DNA of 64,000 nucleotides from JACVRN01 sp036389255 (GTDB lineage Bacteria; Acidobacteriota; Blastocatellia; Pyrinomonadales; Pyrinomonadaceae), in assembly GCA_036389255.1 (NCBI GenBank), contig DASVQI010000021.1, forward strand, positions 1-64,000, in the 5' to 3' direction. A program made the position numbers and the translations under genes. Positions 24,976 to 36,301 of this stretch are shown here, piece by piece (within the stretch, counting starts at the first letter, position 1; every line of letters begins with the position of its first letter). The notes under the pieces were generated by a model. It was not told the DNA's origin, did no database searches, and worked only from the letters and a program-made list of their open reading frames with translations.

Positions 24976-27461
24976 GCAGCCCGCGAATGGAAACCTCTCT
25001 GGTCATACACGGTCACTTCTACCAGCCGCCGCGTGAAAATCCATGGACTGATACGGTCGAGCGCGAGCCGGGCGCTGAGCCCTATCATGACTGGAACGAG
25101 CGCATACACTACGAGTGCTATCGCGCCAACGCCTTCGCGCGCATCAGCGACCGCTACAACCGCGTAGAAGCAATCATCAACAACTACGCCCGCATAAACT
25201 TTAACTTCGGCCCGACGCTTCTCACATGGCTTGAGCGCCATCACCCCAAGACCTACGAGCGCGTCCTTGAGGCAGACCGCGAGAGCATGATGGCCAGAGG
25301 CGGCCACGGCAACGCCATCGCGCAAGGCTACAATCACGCCATCCTTCCGCTCTGTAACGAGCGCGACCGGCGCACGCAGATTCGCTGGGGCCTCGAAGAC
25401 TTTCGCTTCCGCTTCAAGCGCGACCCGGAATCCCTCTGGCTGCCTGAGACGGCCTGCGATGACGCCACTCTCGGCGCGCTCATTGATGAAGGACTCTCTT
25501 ACGTCATCCTCTCGCCCTTTCAAGCCGCGCGCGTGCGGCGCATAGGCGGCGCCGAGTGGAAGATTGCCACGGACGGCAACGTTGATACGAGCATCCCTTA
25601 TCGCTACTTTCATCGTGACGGCTCGGGGCGCTCGATAGCGGTCTTCTTCTACAACGGCCAGCTTGCGCGCTCCATCGCTTTTGAAGGCGGGCTCGCCTCC
25701 AGCCGCGCGCTCGTAGAGAGGTTCGTGCAGGCCGCGCAAGGGGGCGAAGGTAATCTCGTTTCGGTTGCGACGGACGGCGAAACCTACGGCCATCACTTCC
25801 GCTTCGGTGAAAAGGGGCTGGCTTACGCGCTTGAGGTTGAAGCCGTGCCGCAGGGCCTGCGCGTCACCAACTACGGCGAGTATCTGGAAGAGAACCCGCC
25901 CGTGTGGGAGGTCGAGATAAGCAACGGGCCTCTGGGCGAAGGGACTTCGTGGAGCTGCTCTCACGGGGTGAGTCGCTGGATACGCGACTGCGGCTGCACA
26001 ACGGATTCCACAGAAGGCTGGACTCAGAAGTGGCGCGAGCCCCTGAGGGCGGCGCTGGATTTCCTGCGCGACGAGGCGGCGCGTGAGTTCGCAGAAGCGG
26101 GCGGCGCTCTCTTCTTAGACCCGTGGGCGGCGCGCGACGATTACATCAGGCTGATTGTGAGCCGCCACCGCTTCCGCGAAGAGTTTCTCTATCGCCACGC
26201 GGGGCGCTGGCTGCAAGCGGAAGAGAAGGAGCGTGCCCTGACCTTCCTTGAATTGCAGCGCCACTCCATGCTCATGTACACGAGCTGCGGCTGGTTCTTC
26301 TCAGACATCTCGCGCATAGAGGCGATACAGGATTTGGAGTACGCGGGCCGCGTCCTCGACCTGATGAAAGAACTCGGACTGAAAAGCCCGCGCGAGCGCT
26401 TTCTGGAGATTCTGTCTGAAGCGCAGAGCAATCGTCCCGAGCGCGGGAACGGCGCCGACATCTTCCGCCGCTCCGTGGACACGGTCAGAGTCTCTCCGGC
26501 CGCTATAGCTTCGAGCCACGCCATCTCAAGCCTCGTCAGCCATGAGCCTGAAGAGGTAGAGATGGCAGGCTTCAGATTTAGCCGTGAGGATTTCAGCCGC
26601 AGACAGCACGGACGATTGAAGCTCGCCACCGGACGCATGATGCTCGATTCCGTCTGGACGGGCAGGCATTATGATTATGCGTTTGCGGCCATGCACTTCG
26701 GAGGCGTGGATTTCCTTTGCGCCCTGCGTCCCTTTCCGGGTGAGGCGGAGTTCCGCGCGGCTGCGGAAAAGCTCTGGAGCAATTTCCGCACGGCCTCTGT
26801 GCCGACCATGCTCAGGCTGATGCAGACGGAGTTCGGCCCCGAAGAGTTCGGCCTTGAGCACGTGCTGCCCGAAGGACGAGAGCGCATAGCCGGGATTATC
26901 TTCAAGAATCTGGTCAACCGTTTCACGGACGAGTACGCGATGCTTTACAGGGAGAACCGCCGCCGCATAGAGATGCTGCAACGCGCGGGCTTCGAGTTGC
27001 CGCAGGAGCTTCGCGCGGCTGCCGAGTTTACCTTCGGCAAAAGTTTCGAGGAAGAGATACGCCGCCAGCAGCAGAGCCGCGACCCCTCCGCTTACGGAAA
27101 AGCGGTGCGGATTGCGCAGGAGGCAACCAAGCGCGGCTACAAATTCGACCGCTCATCTTCGCGCCCCGTCTTTGAAGAGATGATAGAAGGCGCGGTTCAA
27201 CTGGCCGTCACCGAAACCTCGCCTGAGAACATAGACTCCGCGCTCGCTCTCGTCTCTCTGGCCGAAGCTCTGGGGATAGACGTGAATCTGGACAAGCCGC
27301 AGGAAGAGGTCTACGAAGCGCTTGAGAAGGGAATCGTCGGCGGCGAGAAGATAGGCGAGCTTGCGCTCAAGGTTGGCTTAGCTCCGAGCTTGCTAGCTAA
27401 GTCCGTGCCCTCCGAGTCGGACGAAGCTCAAGCCTCTTCGGAAGAAGCCATCGTTTCTTGA
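24972..27461 (+). CDS. GH57 glycoside hydrolase with DUF3536
   Basis: An 829-residue GH57-family enzyme. The N-terminal segment IHGHFYQPPRENPW is the family hallmark. WLPETACD holds the likely nucleophile Glu, and TDGETYGHH the acid Asp. The C-terminal 400 residues match DUF3536. GH57 members act on alpha-glucans as amylases, branching enzymes or glucanotransferases; which applies here is open. I start at ATG 24972, where homology begins; the frame is open further upstream only because it shadows treZ. Context points to trimming or remodelling of glucan for trehalose production. Confidence 0.9.
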   Translation: MSSPRMETSLVIHGHFYQPPRENPWTDTVEREPGAEPYHDWNERIHYECYRANAFARISDRYNRVEAIINNYARINFNFGPTLLTWLERHHPKTYERVLEADRESMMARGGHGNAIAQGYNHAILPLCNERDRRTQIRWGLEDFRFRFKRDPESLWLPETACDDATLGALIDEGLSYVILSPFQAARVRRIGGAEWKIATDGNVDTSIPYRYFHRDGSGRSIAVFFYNGQLARSIAFEGGLASSRALVERFVQAAQGGEGNLVSVATDGETYGHHFRFGEKGLAYALEVEAVPQGLRVTNYGEYLEENPPVWEVEISNGPLGEGTSWSCSHGVSRWIRDCGCTTDSTEGWTQKWREPLRAALDFLRDEAAREFAEAGGALFLDPWAARDDYIRLIVSRHRFREEFLYRHAGRWLQAEEKERALTFLELQRHSMLMYTSCGWFFSDISRIEAIQDLEYAGRVLDLMKELGLKSPRERFLEILSEAQSNRPERGNGADIFRRSVDTVRVSPAAIASSHAISSLVSHEPEEVEMAGFRFSREDFSRRQHGRLKLATGRMMLDSVWTGRHYDYAFAAMHFGGVDFLCALRPFPGEAEFRAAAEKLWSNFRTASVPTMLRLMQTEFGPEEFGLEHVLPEGRERIAGIIFKNLVNRFTDEYAMLYRENRRRIEMLQRAGFELPQELRAAAEFTFGKSFEEEIRRQQQSRDPSAYGKAVRIAQEATKRGYKFDRSSSRPVFEEMIEGAVQLAVTETSPENIDSALALVSLAEALGIDVNLDKPQEEVYEALEKGIVGGEKIGELALKVGLAPSLLAKSVPSESDEAQASSEEAIVS

Positions 27462-27628
27462 AGGCGAGCCCGGCCGCCATATTAAGGAGATTGTCGGTGG
27501 CTTCTACTTTTCCTTAATCTGTTATCTTATTGTTGCCATCCTGTTGCCTGCTTGCATTCGGGCTCTTCTCTCACTATCTTTAACGAGTTCATCAACATAA
27601 TCACAATTCGAGAGGCGCTGGAGACGGC

Positions 27629-29281
<1,653 letters not shown>

Positions 29282-29321
29282 AGTCAGCCTTAAGCTACTT
29301 TGAACATCAGAGAGATACGAC

Positions 29322-30899
29322 ATGAGATTTCACAGGTCTAGCGGAATCCTGCTGCACCCGACTTCGCTTCCCGGCAGATACGGCGTAGGCGAGCTTGGGC
29401 TTGAGGCTTACAGCTTTATAGACGCGCTTCACGAGGCGCGACAGAGCCTCTGGCAGGTGCTGCCGCTTGGCCCCACTGGCTACGGCGACTCGCCCTATCA
29501 ATCCTTCTCAGCCTTTGCCGGAAACACGCTGCTCGTCAGCCTGGACATTCTGGCCAGAGAGGGCTTGCTGGCGGAGGAAGAGCTGAGAGACGCGCCCCTG
29601 TTTGCGGAAGACAGGGTGGATTTCGGCGGCGTCATAGATTTCAAGAGCGCGCAGCTTGAGCGGGCCTATACGCGCTTCAAACAGTCCGGCGGCGAGAGCC
29701 TTCGCCGCTCCTTCAAGGTCTTTCAGGATTACGCAGCGTCTTGGCTGGACGACTACGCCCTCTTTCGCGCCATCAAGAATCAGCAGGACGGAAAGGTCTG
29801 GAGCGATTGGGACACGGAGCTTGCGCTCAGAGACGAGGCGGCTCTGGAAAAGACGCGCATGGAGCTGGCCGATGAGATAGAGGCGCAGGAGTTCTACCAG
29901 TTCCTGTTCTTTCGCCAGTGGGCCGCGCTCAAAAAATATGCGAATCAAAAGGGCGTCTCCATAGTCGGAGACGTGCCCATCTTCGTCTCTTATGATTCGG
30001 CGGACGTGTGGACGCATCCTGACCTTTTCAAGCTGGACGAGCAGGGCAAGCCCATTGTCGTCGCCGGTGTGCCGCCCGATTATTTCAGCGCCACTGGACA
30101 GCTCTGGGGCAATCCGATTTACGATTGGGCTCGCATGCGCGAGGACAAGTTCAGTTGGTGGGCCGAGCGCGTCTCCGCCTCCTTCGAGCTGATGGACATA
30201 CTACGCATAGACCACTTCAGAGGCTTCGCGGCTACGTGGGAAATCCCTGCGGGCCACGAGACGGCCGTGAACGGTCGCTGGGTAGACGTGCCGGGCCGCG
30301 AGCTGTTCAGCACCTTAAGGGAAAGGTTCGGCTCAGACCTCCCAATCATCGCGGAGAACCTCGGCCTCATCACGCCCGACGTCGAGAGGCTGCGGCGCGA
30401 GTTCGGCTTTCCGGGCATGCGTATTCTTCAGTTCGGATTCTCAAGCGACGCCGAGAACAAATTCCTGCCGCACAGCTACGAGCATGAGGACGTGGCCTAC
30501 ACCGGCACGCACGACAACGACACCACGGTCGGCTGGTTCAACGCGGAAGAGGGCGTTGGCTCCACGCGCACTGCCGAGCAGATAGAGAAGGAACAAGCCT
30601 ACTGCCTGAAATATCTGGACACGGACGGGCGCGAGATACACTGGGACTTTATACGCGCGGTCTTCGCGTCGGTCGCTGACATAGCGATTATTCCCTTGCA
30701 GGATGTTCTGGGTCTGGGCACGGAGGCGCGCATGAATCTTCCGGCCAGCACTAACGGCAACTGGAACTGGCGCTTCCGCAGAGGTGATTTGAAGAGCGGC
30801 ATGCTCGCCCGACTGGCGGAACTGTCCGCAACCTACGGCAGAAACCTTCCCCCGAAAGATGAAGCGGGCGCTTCCGGCGGCGATGCCGCGATGGGCTAA
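29322..30899 (+). CDS. malQ: 4-alpha-glucanotransferase
   Basis: A 525-residue GH77 amylomaltase that transfers glucan segments between maltodextrins. The N-terminus RSSGILLHPTSLPGRYGVGELG and the active-site motifs RIDHFRGF, IAENLGLITP and GTHDNDTT identify it. GAGAGA precedes the ATG. It starts 40 bases after treS, so the two are probably co-transcribed and supply or recycle maltodextrin for trehalose formation. The last 12 residues are a Gly/Ala-rich tail. Confidence 0.95.
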   Translation: MRFHRSSGILLHPTSLPGRYGVGELGLEAYSFIDALHEARQSLWQVLPLGPTGYGDSPYQSFSAFAGNTLLVSLDILAREGLLAEEELRDAPLFAEDRVDFGGVIDFKSAQLERAYTRFKQSGGESLRRSFKVFQDYAASWLDDYALFRAIKNQQDGKVWSDWDTELALRDEAALEKTRMELADEIEAQEFYQFLFFRQWAALKKYANQKGVSIVGDVPIFVSYDSADVWTHPDLFKLDEQGKPIVVAGVPPDYFSATGQLWGNPIYDWARMREDKFSWWAERVSASFELMDILRIDHFRGFAATWEIPAGHETAVNGRWVDVPGRELFSTLRERFGSDLPIIAENLGLITPDVERLRREFGFPGMRILQFGFSSDAENKFLPHSYEHEDVAYTGTHDNDTTVGWFNAEEGVGSTRTAEQIEKEQAYCLKYLDTDGREIHWDFIRAVFASVADIAIIPLQDVLGLGTEARMNLPASTNGNWNWRFRRGDLKSGMLARLAELSATYGRNLPPKDEAGASGGDAAMG

Positions 30900-31173
30900 A
30901 TAAGCCGCATTACAAAGGGCTGCTTCTGGCTCTTAAATCGGTTCCGGCGTTGAGGCTTTATGCGCGCAAGGGTACTGAAGCCTCTGCTGGCCCGTTGTTA
31001 TATTCTCTTTCCCCCTCTGGAGTTAGCTTCCCCGTACAACCCGGAGACAGCCGGAAAAAAGGCGTAACCACCGGGGATTCCGGCGCGTCTTTAGCTCTTG
31101 AGCAGTAAAACGGTCAAGACCGGCTGTGGAAAATCACCCTCCCCAAAACCCGGCGAAGAATTTAGCGGCCGCT
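30900..31173. other. Gene-free stretch upstream of the DUF5666 gene
   Basis: Together with the promoter-like segment at 31174-31190 this is a 314-base gap. It has several short GC-rich inverted repeats (for example CCGG groups near 31040-31085) but no recognisable riboswitch, RNA gene or open frame with a ribosome site. Confidence 0.4.
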
Positions 31174-31190
31174 TGGCTATATTGAGCAGA
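31174..31190 (+). promoter_or_regulatory. Promoter-like 17-nt sequence, copy 1
   Basis: TTGGCTATATTGAGCAG contains a good -10 box (TATATT at 31178-31183). An identical 17-mer occurs at 54536-54552 in front of another exported-protein gene. Confidence 0.55.
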
Positions 31191-31213
31191 ATCGTTCATA
31201 AACAGGCAGGATA

Positions 31214-32473
31214 ATGATGAAAATACTGGCAAGACTATTAACCTCAATCGCACTCCTTCTGTTGGCCGGGGCGGCTGTAACGGAAGCCCGCATCTTTGCA
31301 CAGCAGGTGGGTCAGGAAGCGCCGAGCGCTCAGAATCGTCTGGTCGGAGAGGTTCAGACCGTCACAACGGGCGGTGGGGAGTTCACCATCAAGACGGACG
31401 ACGGGCGAACGGTGAGGCTCAGGACTGCCGAGCGCGTCTCTGTGCTTCGCATTCCTCCCGGCGAAACCAGCGCGCAGAACGCCACCAAAATTAGCTTGAC
31501 GGACGTAGCCGTGGGCGACCGCGTCTTTGCGCGCGGCGAGCTGTCGGCAGACGGCCAGAGCTTCAGCGCGCGTCAGATAGTCGTAGCCAACAAGCAGGCC
31601 GTGGCCCAGACGCAGGAAGCGCAGCGCGAAGACTGGCAGCGTCACGGCGTCTTCGGTCGCATAGAGGCCATCAACGCAGACCGCAAGGAGATAACCATAC
31701 GCAGTCGCGGGCGCGAAGGCGCTCAGCAGACGGTCATCGTTGACGCTTCGGGCAAAGTCAAATTCATGCGTAACGCGCCGGATTCGTCTCGCTCGCAGGA
31801 CGCCGTCGCAAGCTCCTTCGCTGAGTTGAAGGTGGGCGACCAGCTACGCGCGCGCGGCGAGCGCTCCTCGGACGGCACTCGCATCACAGCCGAAGAGATT
31901 GTCACCAGCAACGTGCAGCGCACAGCCGGGACTGTTCAGTCCGTCAACGCTGCCGCCAACGAGATAGTCATACGCAACGAGCAGACGGGGCAGACGCAGA
32001 CCATAGTCATCGGACAGCGAAGCCTTCTGCGGCGCATCACTCCCGAGCTGGCATCGCAGATGGCCCAGCGCAGGGCGCAGGCCGGTGCGGGCGGCGCAGG
32101 CGGTGAAGGCGAGCGACGAGGACAGGGCGGCGCAGCAGGCGGAGCGCGACCGGATGGACAGAGAGAAGGCGGGCAGAGGCGCGGCGGCCCCGGCGGCGGC
32201 GGTCGCGGGATGCAGGAGATGCTTCAGAGCCTCCCGGCCGTCACCCTCAGTGAATTGAAGAAGGGCGACGTGGTGATAGTGACCGGCTCTGCTTCCGGCA
32301 CGGACAGGTCGCGCCTGACGGCTGTGACGCTCGTCACGGGCGACAATGAGTTCCTGAAGCGCTTGATACAGCTACAGGGAAGGCCGAACCGCGACGGGCA
32401 GAACATGAGCCCGGGGCTTCCTTCCGACGTAGTCGGCGGCGGAGGCACAAACTCTACGCGCGAGCAGCCATAA
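31214..32473 (+). CDS. Exported DUF5666 repeat protein
   Basis: A 419-residue secreted protein. A signal peptide (about residues 1-30) is followed by about three DUF5666-type beta domains, each with a GxVxxV...FTIKTDDGRTVRLR start and a DVAVGDRVFARGELSADGQSFSARQI end. A Gly/Arg-rich tract at about 289-334 interrupts the last domain. The family has no assigned activity; OB-like beta folds are suspected. The next gene, an Oar-like receptor, also carries a Gly-rich tract, so the two may act together at the envelope. A terminator separates them. Confidence 0.85.
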   Translation: MMKILARLLTSIALLLLAGAAVTEARIFAQQVGQEAPSAQNRLVGEVQTVTTGGGEFTIKTDDGRTVRLRTAERVSVLRIPPGETSAQNATKISLTDVAVGDRVFARGELSADGQSFSARQIVVANKQAVAQTQEAQREDWQRHGVFGRIEAINADRKEITIRSRGREGAQQTVIVDASGKVKFMRNAPDSSRSQDAVASSFAELKVGDQLRARGERSSDGTRITAEEIVTSNVQRTAGTVQSVNAAANEIVIRNEQTGQTQTIVIGQRSLLRRITPELASQMAQRRAQAGAGGAGGEGERRGQGGAAGGARPDGQREGGQRRGGPGGGGRGMQEMLQSLPAVTLSELKKGDVVIVTGSASGTDRSRLTAVTLVTGDNEFLKRLIQLQGRPNRDGQNMSPGLPSDVVGGGGTNSTREQP

Positions 32474-32502
32474 ATTTTGTAACCGATAAAGCCGGTCAGA
32501 GC

Positions 32503-32555
32503 GTCCTCAACTCTTCGGGAATTTTGAACGCTCGAAGAGTTGAGGGACTTTCCCC
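32503..32555 (+). terminator. Terminator after the DUF5666 gene
   Basis: GTCCTCAACTCTTC pairs with GAAGAGTTGAGGGAC (one bulge), followed by TTTCCCCCTTT. Confidence 0.75.
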
Positions 32556-32623
32556 CTTTGCAGTTTCTCTTATTTAACTTCCCCCGTTCTATCTAATCAA
32601 CATGGGGTTTTGGGTCTAGGTCT

Positions 32624-35600
32624 ATGAGATTGTTTCAAAAAGCTATGTCGCGCTCGCTTGCAGCGCTGCTGTTCATCACGGCATTCAGTTGCTTCAACCT
32701 GTTCGCGCAGCAGCAGTCAACCGCAACCTTACGTGGCACCGTATCTGACGAGTTCGGAGGCTTGATTGTAGGCGCGACCGTCACGGTGGCCGACGCCAGT
32801 GGCGTGCAGAAGCAGGCGACCACGGATGAAGAGGGTCGCTACTCTTTCTCTGCGCTCGCGCCGGGCCGTTACACTATGAACGTGAGCGCGCCGGGCTTTG
32901 CCTCTCACGATAACGCGGGCGTGGAGGTACTGGCCGGTCGCACAGACCCGCTCAACGTCACTCTGAGTATCGCGGTTGAGCAGGTGGAGGTGACGGTATC
33001 CGCCGAAGAGGCCATAGGCACGGAACCCGACAGCAACATGGGCGCGGTGACTCTGCGCGGCGCGGAGCTGGATGCTTTGCCTGACGACCCGGAAGATTTG
33101 ACAGAAGCCTTGCAGGCTCTGGCAGGCCCATCCGCCGGACAGGAGGGCGGAGAGATTTTCATTGACGGCTTTTCGGGGGGACGCCTTCCGCCCAAGGAGT
33201 CCATACGAGAGATTCGCATCAACCGCAATCCGTTTTCGGCTGAGTACGACCGCCTCGGCTACGGTCGCATAGAGGTTTTCACAAAGCCCGGCACGGACAG
33301 GTTTCGCGGGCAGGGCTTTATCAACTTCAACGACGAGTCGCTGAACTCGCGCAATCCGTTCGCGCCGAACCGCGCTCCGTATCAGTCGCGCCGCTACGGC
33401 GGAAACGTGAGCGGCCCCATAAGCTCCAAGCGCGCCTCTTTCTTCTTCGACTTTCAACGAAGCGAGACGGACGGCAACGACGTCATCAGCGCTATTATTC
33501 TAGACCCCGCGCTCAACATCGTAGGCTTTAACGAAACGCTGGTCAGGCCCGCGCGCAGCACTACCTTCAGCCCGCGCCTTGATTACCAGATTAACGACAG
33601 CAACACGCTGGTCGTGCGATACACCTACCAGAAGTCCGAGAGAGAGAGTCAGGGGCTCTCAAGCGGGTTTGCGCTGCCTTCCGTCGCCTACAACACGGAG
33701 AGCACGCAGCAGACTTTTCAATTGACGGAAACCGCCATCATCAACAAGAAGATAATCAACGAGACGCGCTTTCAATATATACGCGAGCGCGCGTCACGCA
33801 CCGGATTAACGAACCTGCCGACGATTCGCGTGCTGGAAGCCTTCACGGGCGGAGGCTCTAACATCGGCCTCTCGTTCGACAACGAAGACCGCTTCGAGCT
33901 TTCGAACTTCACTTCGTGGGCCGTGGGCTCTCACTCTTTGAAAGCGGGAGGGCGCGTGCGCGCAGTTCGCGTGCTGGACATCTCGCCGCAGAACTTTAAC
34001 GGCACGTACACCTTCGCGGGCGGCACAGCGCCGCTTCTGAATGCGAACAACCAGATTGTGCTGGATGCTGCGGGACAGCCCGTGGTGACGAGCATCACCA
34101 GCATAGAGCGTTATCGCCGCACGCTCTTCTTTCAGCAGCAGGGCTTCACTCCGGCTCAGATACGGGCGCTCGGAGGCGGGCCGACACAGTTCTCCATAGC
34201 GGGAGGCGACCCGGAAGCGAGCGTCACGCAGGTTGATTTCGGCGGCTTCATACAGGACGACTGGAAATTAAGGCCGAACTTCACGCTCTCTCTCGGACTG
34301 CGTTACGAGACGCAGAACAACGTGCGTAGCTGGGCCGACTTTGCGCCGCGCGTAGCCTTCGCGTGGGCTCCGGGCGCTGGCGGCGCGGGCAATGCTCGCC
34401 AGCAGACGGTGATTCGCGGCGGCTTCGGGTTCTTCTATACGCGTGTGGCGAACAACCTGACCCTGCAAGCCAACCGCTTCAACGGCACAAACCAGCAGCA
34501 GTTCGTCATCACCACCAACTCGCTCGGCGGCATAGACATCTTGAATCAGGCTACGTTCACGACCGCAGGCGTCTCGAACGTCCCGACCACAGCGCAGCTT
34601 ACCGCGTTTCAGACACCGCAGACGACGCGGCAACTGGCCGAAGACCTTCGCACGCCTTACACTATGCAGACGACCATCAGCCTTGAGCGTCAACTGCCAT
34701 ACAACATAGGGCTGTCTATCAACTTCATCAACACGCGCACGCTGCACGTGCTGCGCTCGCGCAACATCAACGCGCCGCTTCCCGGCAGCATCACACTGGC
34801 GAATCCTAGAGGCGTGCGGCCCTTTGGAGACACAGGCAACATCTTTCAGTACGAGTCCACAGGGCGCTTTAACCAGAACCAGTTGATTGTCAGTCTCAAC
34901 ACACGCTTGAGCCAGAACTACACCATACGCGCCAACTACACGTACAACCGCGCGCGCAGCGACACGGACGGAATCAACACTTTCCCCTCGAACCAGTACG
35001 ACCTGTCTACGGAGTACGGGCGGTCTTTGCAGGACATACGCCACCGCCTCTCCATCATAGGCAACATAAGCGGGCTGCCGTGGGGCATACGTCTTAATCC
35101 GTACGTCATGGCCTTCTCCGGCCAGCCGTTCAACATCACGATTGGACGCGACATAAACGGCGACACGCTCTTTACGGAGCGTCCCGCGTTCGCTACGGAT
35201 TTGACCAAGCCGGGTGTCGTGGTCACTCGCTTCGGCGCGTTTGACCCGAACCCTGAGCCGGGACAGCAGATTATCCCGCGCAACTTCGGGACAGGCCCGT
35301 CATTCTTCACCACCAACCTGCGTATCAGTAAGACGTGGGGCTTCGGCGGCGAGCGTGCGCTTCAGGGCGCAGGCGCGGGAGGACAGACGGGCGGAGGACG
35401 CGGCGCTCGTGGCGGCGGCGGGGGTGGAGGCCGTGGCGGTCGCGGAGGCGGCGGCGGAGGCGGCATGGGCGGCGGCGGTGAAGAAGGTGGAACTGCCGAG
35501 CGCTACAACCTGACGTTCTCGGTCAACGTTCAGAACATCTTCAACAACGTGAATCTTTCGCCGCCGGTAGGAAATCTTTCGTCGCCGCTCTTCGGTCAAT

Positions 35601-35689
35601 CGGTTTCGACGGCGGGCCGCTTCGGCTTCGGCGGCCAACAGGCGGCAGGCAATCGCACCATAGAAGCTCAACTGCGCTTCAGCTTCTAA
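32624..35689 (+). CDS. Oar-like TonB-dependent receptor with Gly-rich insertion
   Basis: A 1021-residue outer-membrane protein with a signal peptide (SLAALLFITAFSCFNLFAQQ), a carboxypeptidase-regulatory-like domain (ATLRGTVSDEFGGLIVGATV), a plug region and a beta-barrel ending in RFSF. Near residues 913-955 lies a long Gly/Arg-rich tract with little other composition, located between late barrel strands and so probably in a loop. I see no strong ribosome site. Ligand unknown. Compared with the receptor at 6944 the plug lacks the usual TonB-box signature near the N-terminus, as is common for this group. Confidence 0.88.
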   Translation: MRLFQKAMSRSLAALLFITAFSCFNLFAQQQSTATLRGTVSDEFGGLIVGATVTVADASGVQKQATTDEEGRYSFSALAPGRYTMNVSAPGFASHDNAGVEVLAGRTDPLNVTLSIAVEQVEVTVSAEEAIGTEPDSNMGAVTLRGAELDALPDDPEDLTEALQALAGPSAGQEGGEIFIDGFSGGRLPPKESIREIRINRNPFSAEYDRLGYGRIEVFTKPGTDRFRGQGFINFNDESLNSRNPFAPNRAPYQSRRYGGNVSGPISSKRASFFFDFQRSETDGNDVISAIILDPALNIVGFNETLVRPARSTTFSPRLDYQINDSNTLVVRYTYQKSERESQGLSSGFALPSVAYNTESTQQTFQLTETAIINKKIINETRFQYIRERASRTGLTNLPTIRVLEAFTGGGSNIGLSFDNEDRFELSNFTSWAVGSHSLKAGGRVRAVRVLDISPQNFNGTYTFAGGTAPLLNANNQIVLDAAGQPVVTSITSIERYRRTLFFQQQGFTPAQIRALGGGPTQFSIAGGDPEASVTQVDFGGFIQDDWKLRPNFTLSLGLRYETQNNVRSWADFAPRVAFAWAPGAGGAGNARQQTVIRGGFGFFYTRVANNLTLQANRFNGTNQQQFVITTNSLGGIDILNQATFTTAGVSNVPTTAQLTAFQTPQTTRQLAEDLRTPYTMQTTISLERQLPYNIGLSINFINTRTLHVLRSRNINAPLPGSITLANPRGVRPFGDTGNIFQYESTGRFNQNQLIVSLNTRLSQNYTIRANYTYNRARSDTDGINTFPSNQYDLSTEYGRSLQDIRHRLSIIGNISGLPWGIRLNPYVMAFSGQPFNITIGRDINGDTLFTERPAFATDLTKPGVVVTRFGAFDPNPEPGQQIIPRNFGTGPSFFTTNLRISKTWGFGGERALQGAGAGGQTGGGRGARGGGGGGGRGGRGGGGGGGMGGGGEEGGTAERYNLTFSVNVQNIFNNVNLSPPVGNLSSPLFGQSVSTAGRFGFGGQQAAGNRTIEAQLRFSF

Positions 35690-35692
35690 AAG

Positions 35693-35816
35693 AATGCGGA
35701 AGCCAGAGGTAAAGAGATTGATTCACCGGCTCATTGATTCAATGAATCAATGAGCCGGTGAATCAATGAGTCAATTCTTTCCCCTTCATCATCGCAACAC
35801 CGCGGACTTCCGCATT
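35693..35816. repeat. Palindromic intergenic repeat, copy 3 (most complete)
   Basis: A perfect 51-nt palindrome at 35717-35767 (25-bp arms, one central base) lies inside an outer inverted repeat, AATGCGGAAG at 35693-35702 and CTTCCGCATT at 35807-35816. The whole 124-bp unit looks like a small non-coding mobile element with terminal inverted repeats. It follows the receptor gene and may also terminate it. Confidence 0.9.
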
Positions 35817-35891
35817 GCCTTTCTGGCCTTCTCGTACTAAGCTTACTGCTTCAATCGCCATCAATTCGGAAATTACTAGGGAGGAATGGGA

Positions 35892-36251
35892 ATGTCTGAA
35901 CAAGTTAACCCTACGCCTGCTGAAGAGCGAGAAGCTTCATCCGGCCTGCTTCTTTCGGTAGAGCCTTTGGAAAAGAGCGAGAAACTTTATGCGACCGACA
36001 CGACGGACGGCGGCGCTGACAGCGACGTGACGGGCGCGGACACGGATACGACAGACGCCTCTGACGCCGACGGCACAGACCTTCTTTCGGATTCGGACGG
36101 CACGGATGCTTCGGATGCGGACGGAACCGACGCTTCTGACGCCGACGGCACTGACTTGACGGACAAGGTCAAGGACGCGCTAGGCATGGACGATTCCGAT
36201 TCCACCGACGGAGGAACGATTCGCGCCGACACGGACGGCACAGACCGTTGA
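35892..36251 (+). CDS. Asp/Thr/Gly repeat peptide, candidate modification substrate
   Basis: A 119-residue acidic peptide. Residues 1-35 look like a leader (contains LLLSVEPLEKSEKLYATD). Residues 56-88 are tandem units built on ASDADGTD, and DGTD occurs at 60-63, 69-72, 77-80, 85-88 and 115-118. The ASDADGTD copies use different synonymous codons, so the repeat is kept at protein level. No signal peptide or Cys. GGGAGGA favours ATG 35892 over 35886. It lies 50 bases before a JmjC-type oxygenase, so it may be the substrate of that enzyme. Alternatives are a calcium-binding or simply disordered acidic protein. I do not recognise the family. Confidence 0.7.
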   Translation: MSEQVNPTPAEEREASSGLLLSVEPLEKSEKLYATDTTDGGADSDVTGADTDTTDASDADGTDLLSDSDGTDASDADGTDASDADGTDLTDKVKDALGMDDSDSTDGGTIRADTDGTDR

Positions 36252-36301
36252 TAAACGATTAAGAACCCCCGCAGTGACGGCGGCCCAAGGCCCCGCCGGC
36301 G

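Noticed and set aside
30900..31213. Riboswitch in the leader of the DUF5666 gene
   Set aside because: GC-rich inverted repeats are present but none match the conserved cores of riboswitches I know, and the best -10 lies downstream of them.
35214..35513. Protein-coding frame inside the receptor gene
   Set aside because: It is an alternate-frame reading of the Gly-rich tract, whose GC-rich codons leave other frames open.
35950..36250. CRISPR or tandem DNA repeat
   Set aside because: The repeat exists at protein level only. The underlying bases differ by synonymous changes and there are no spacers.
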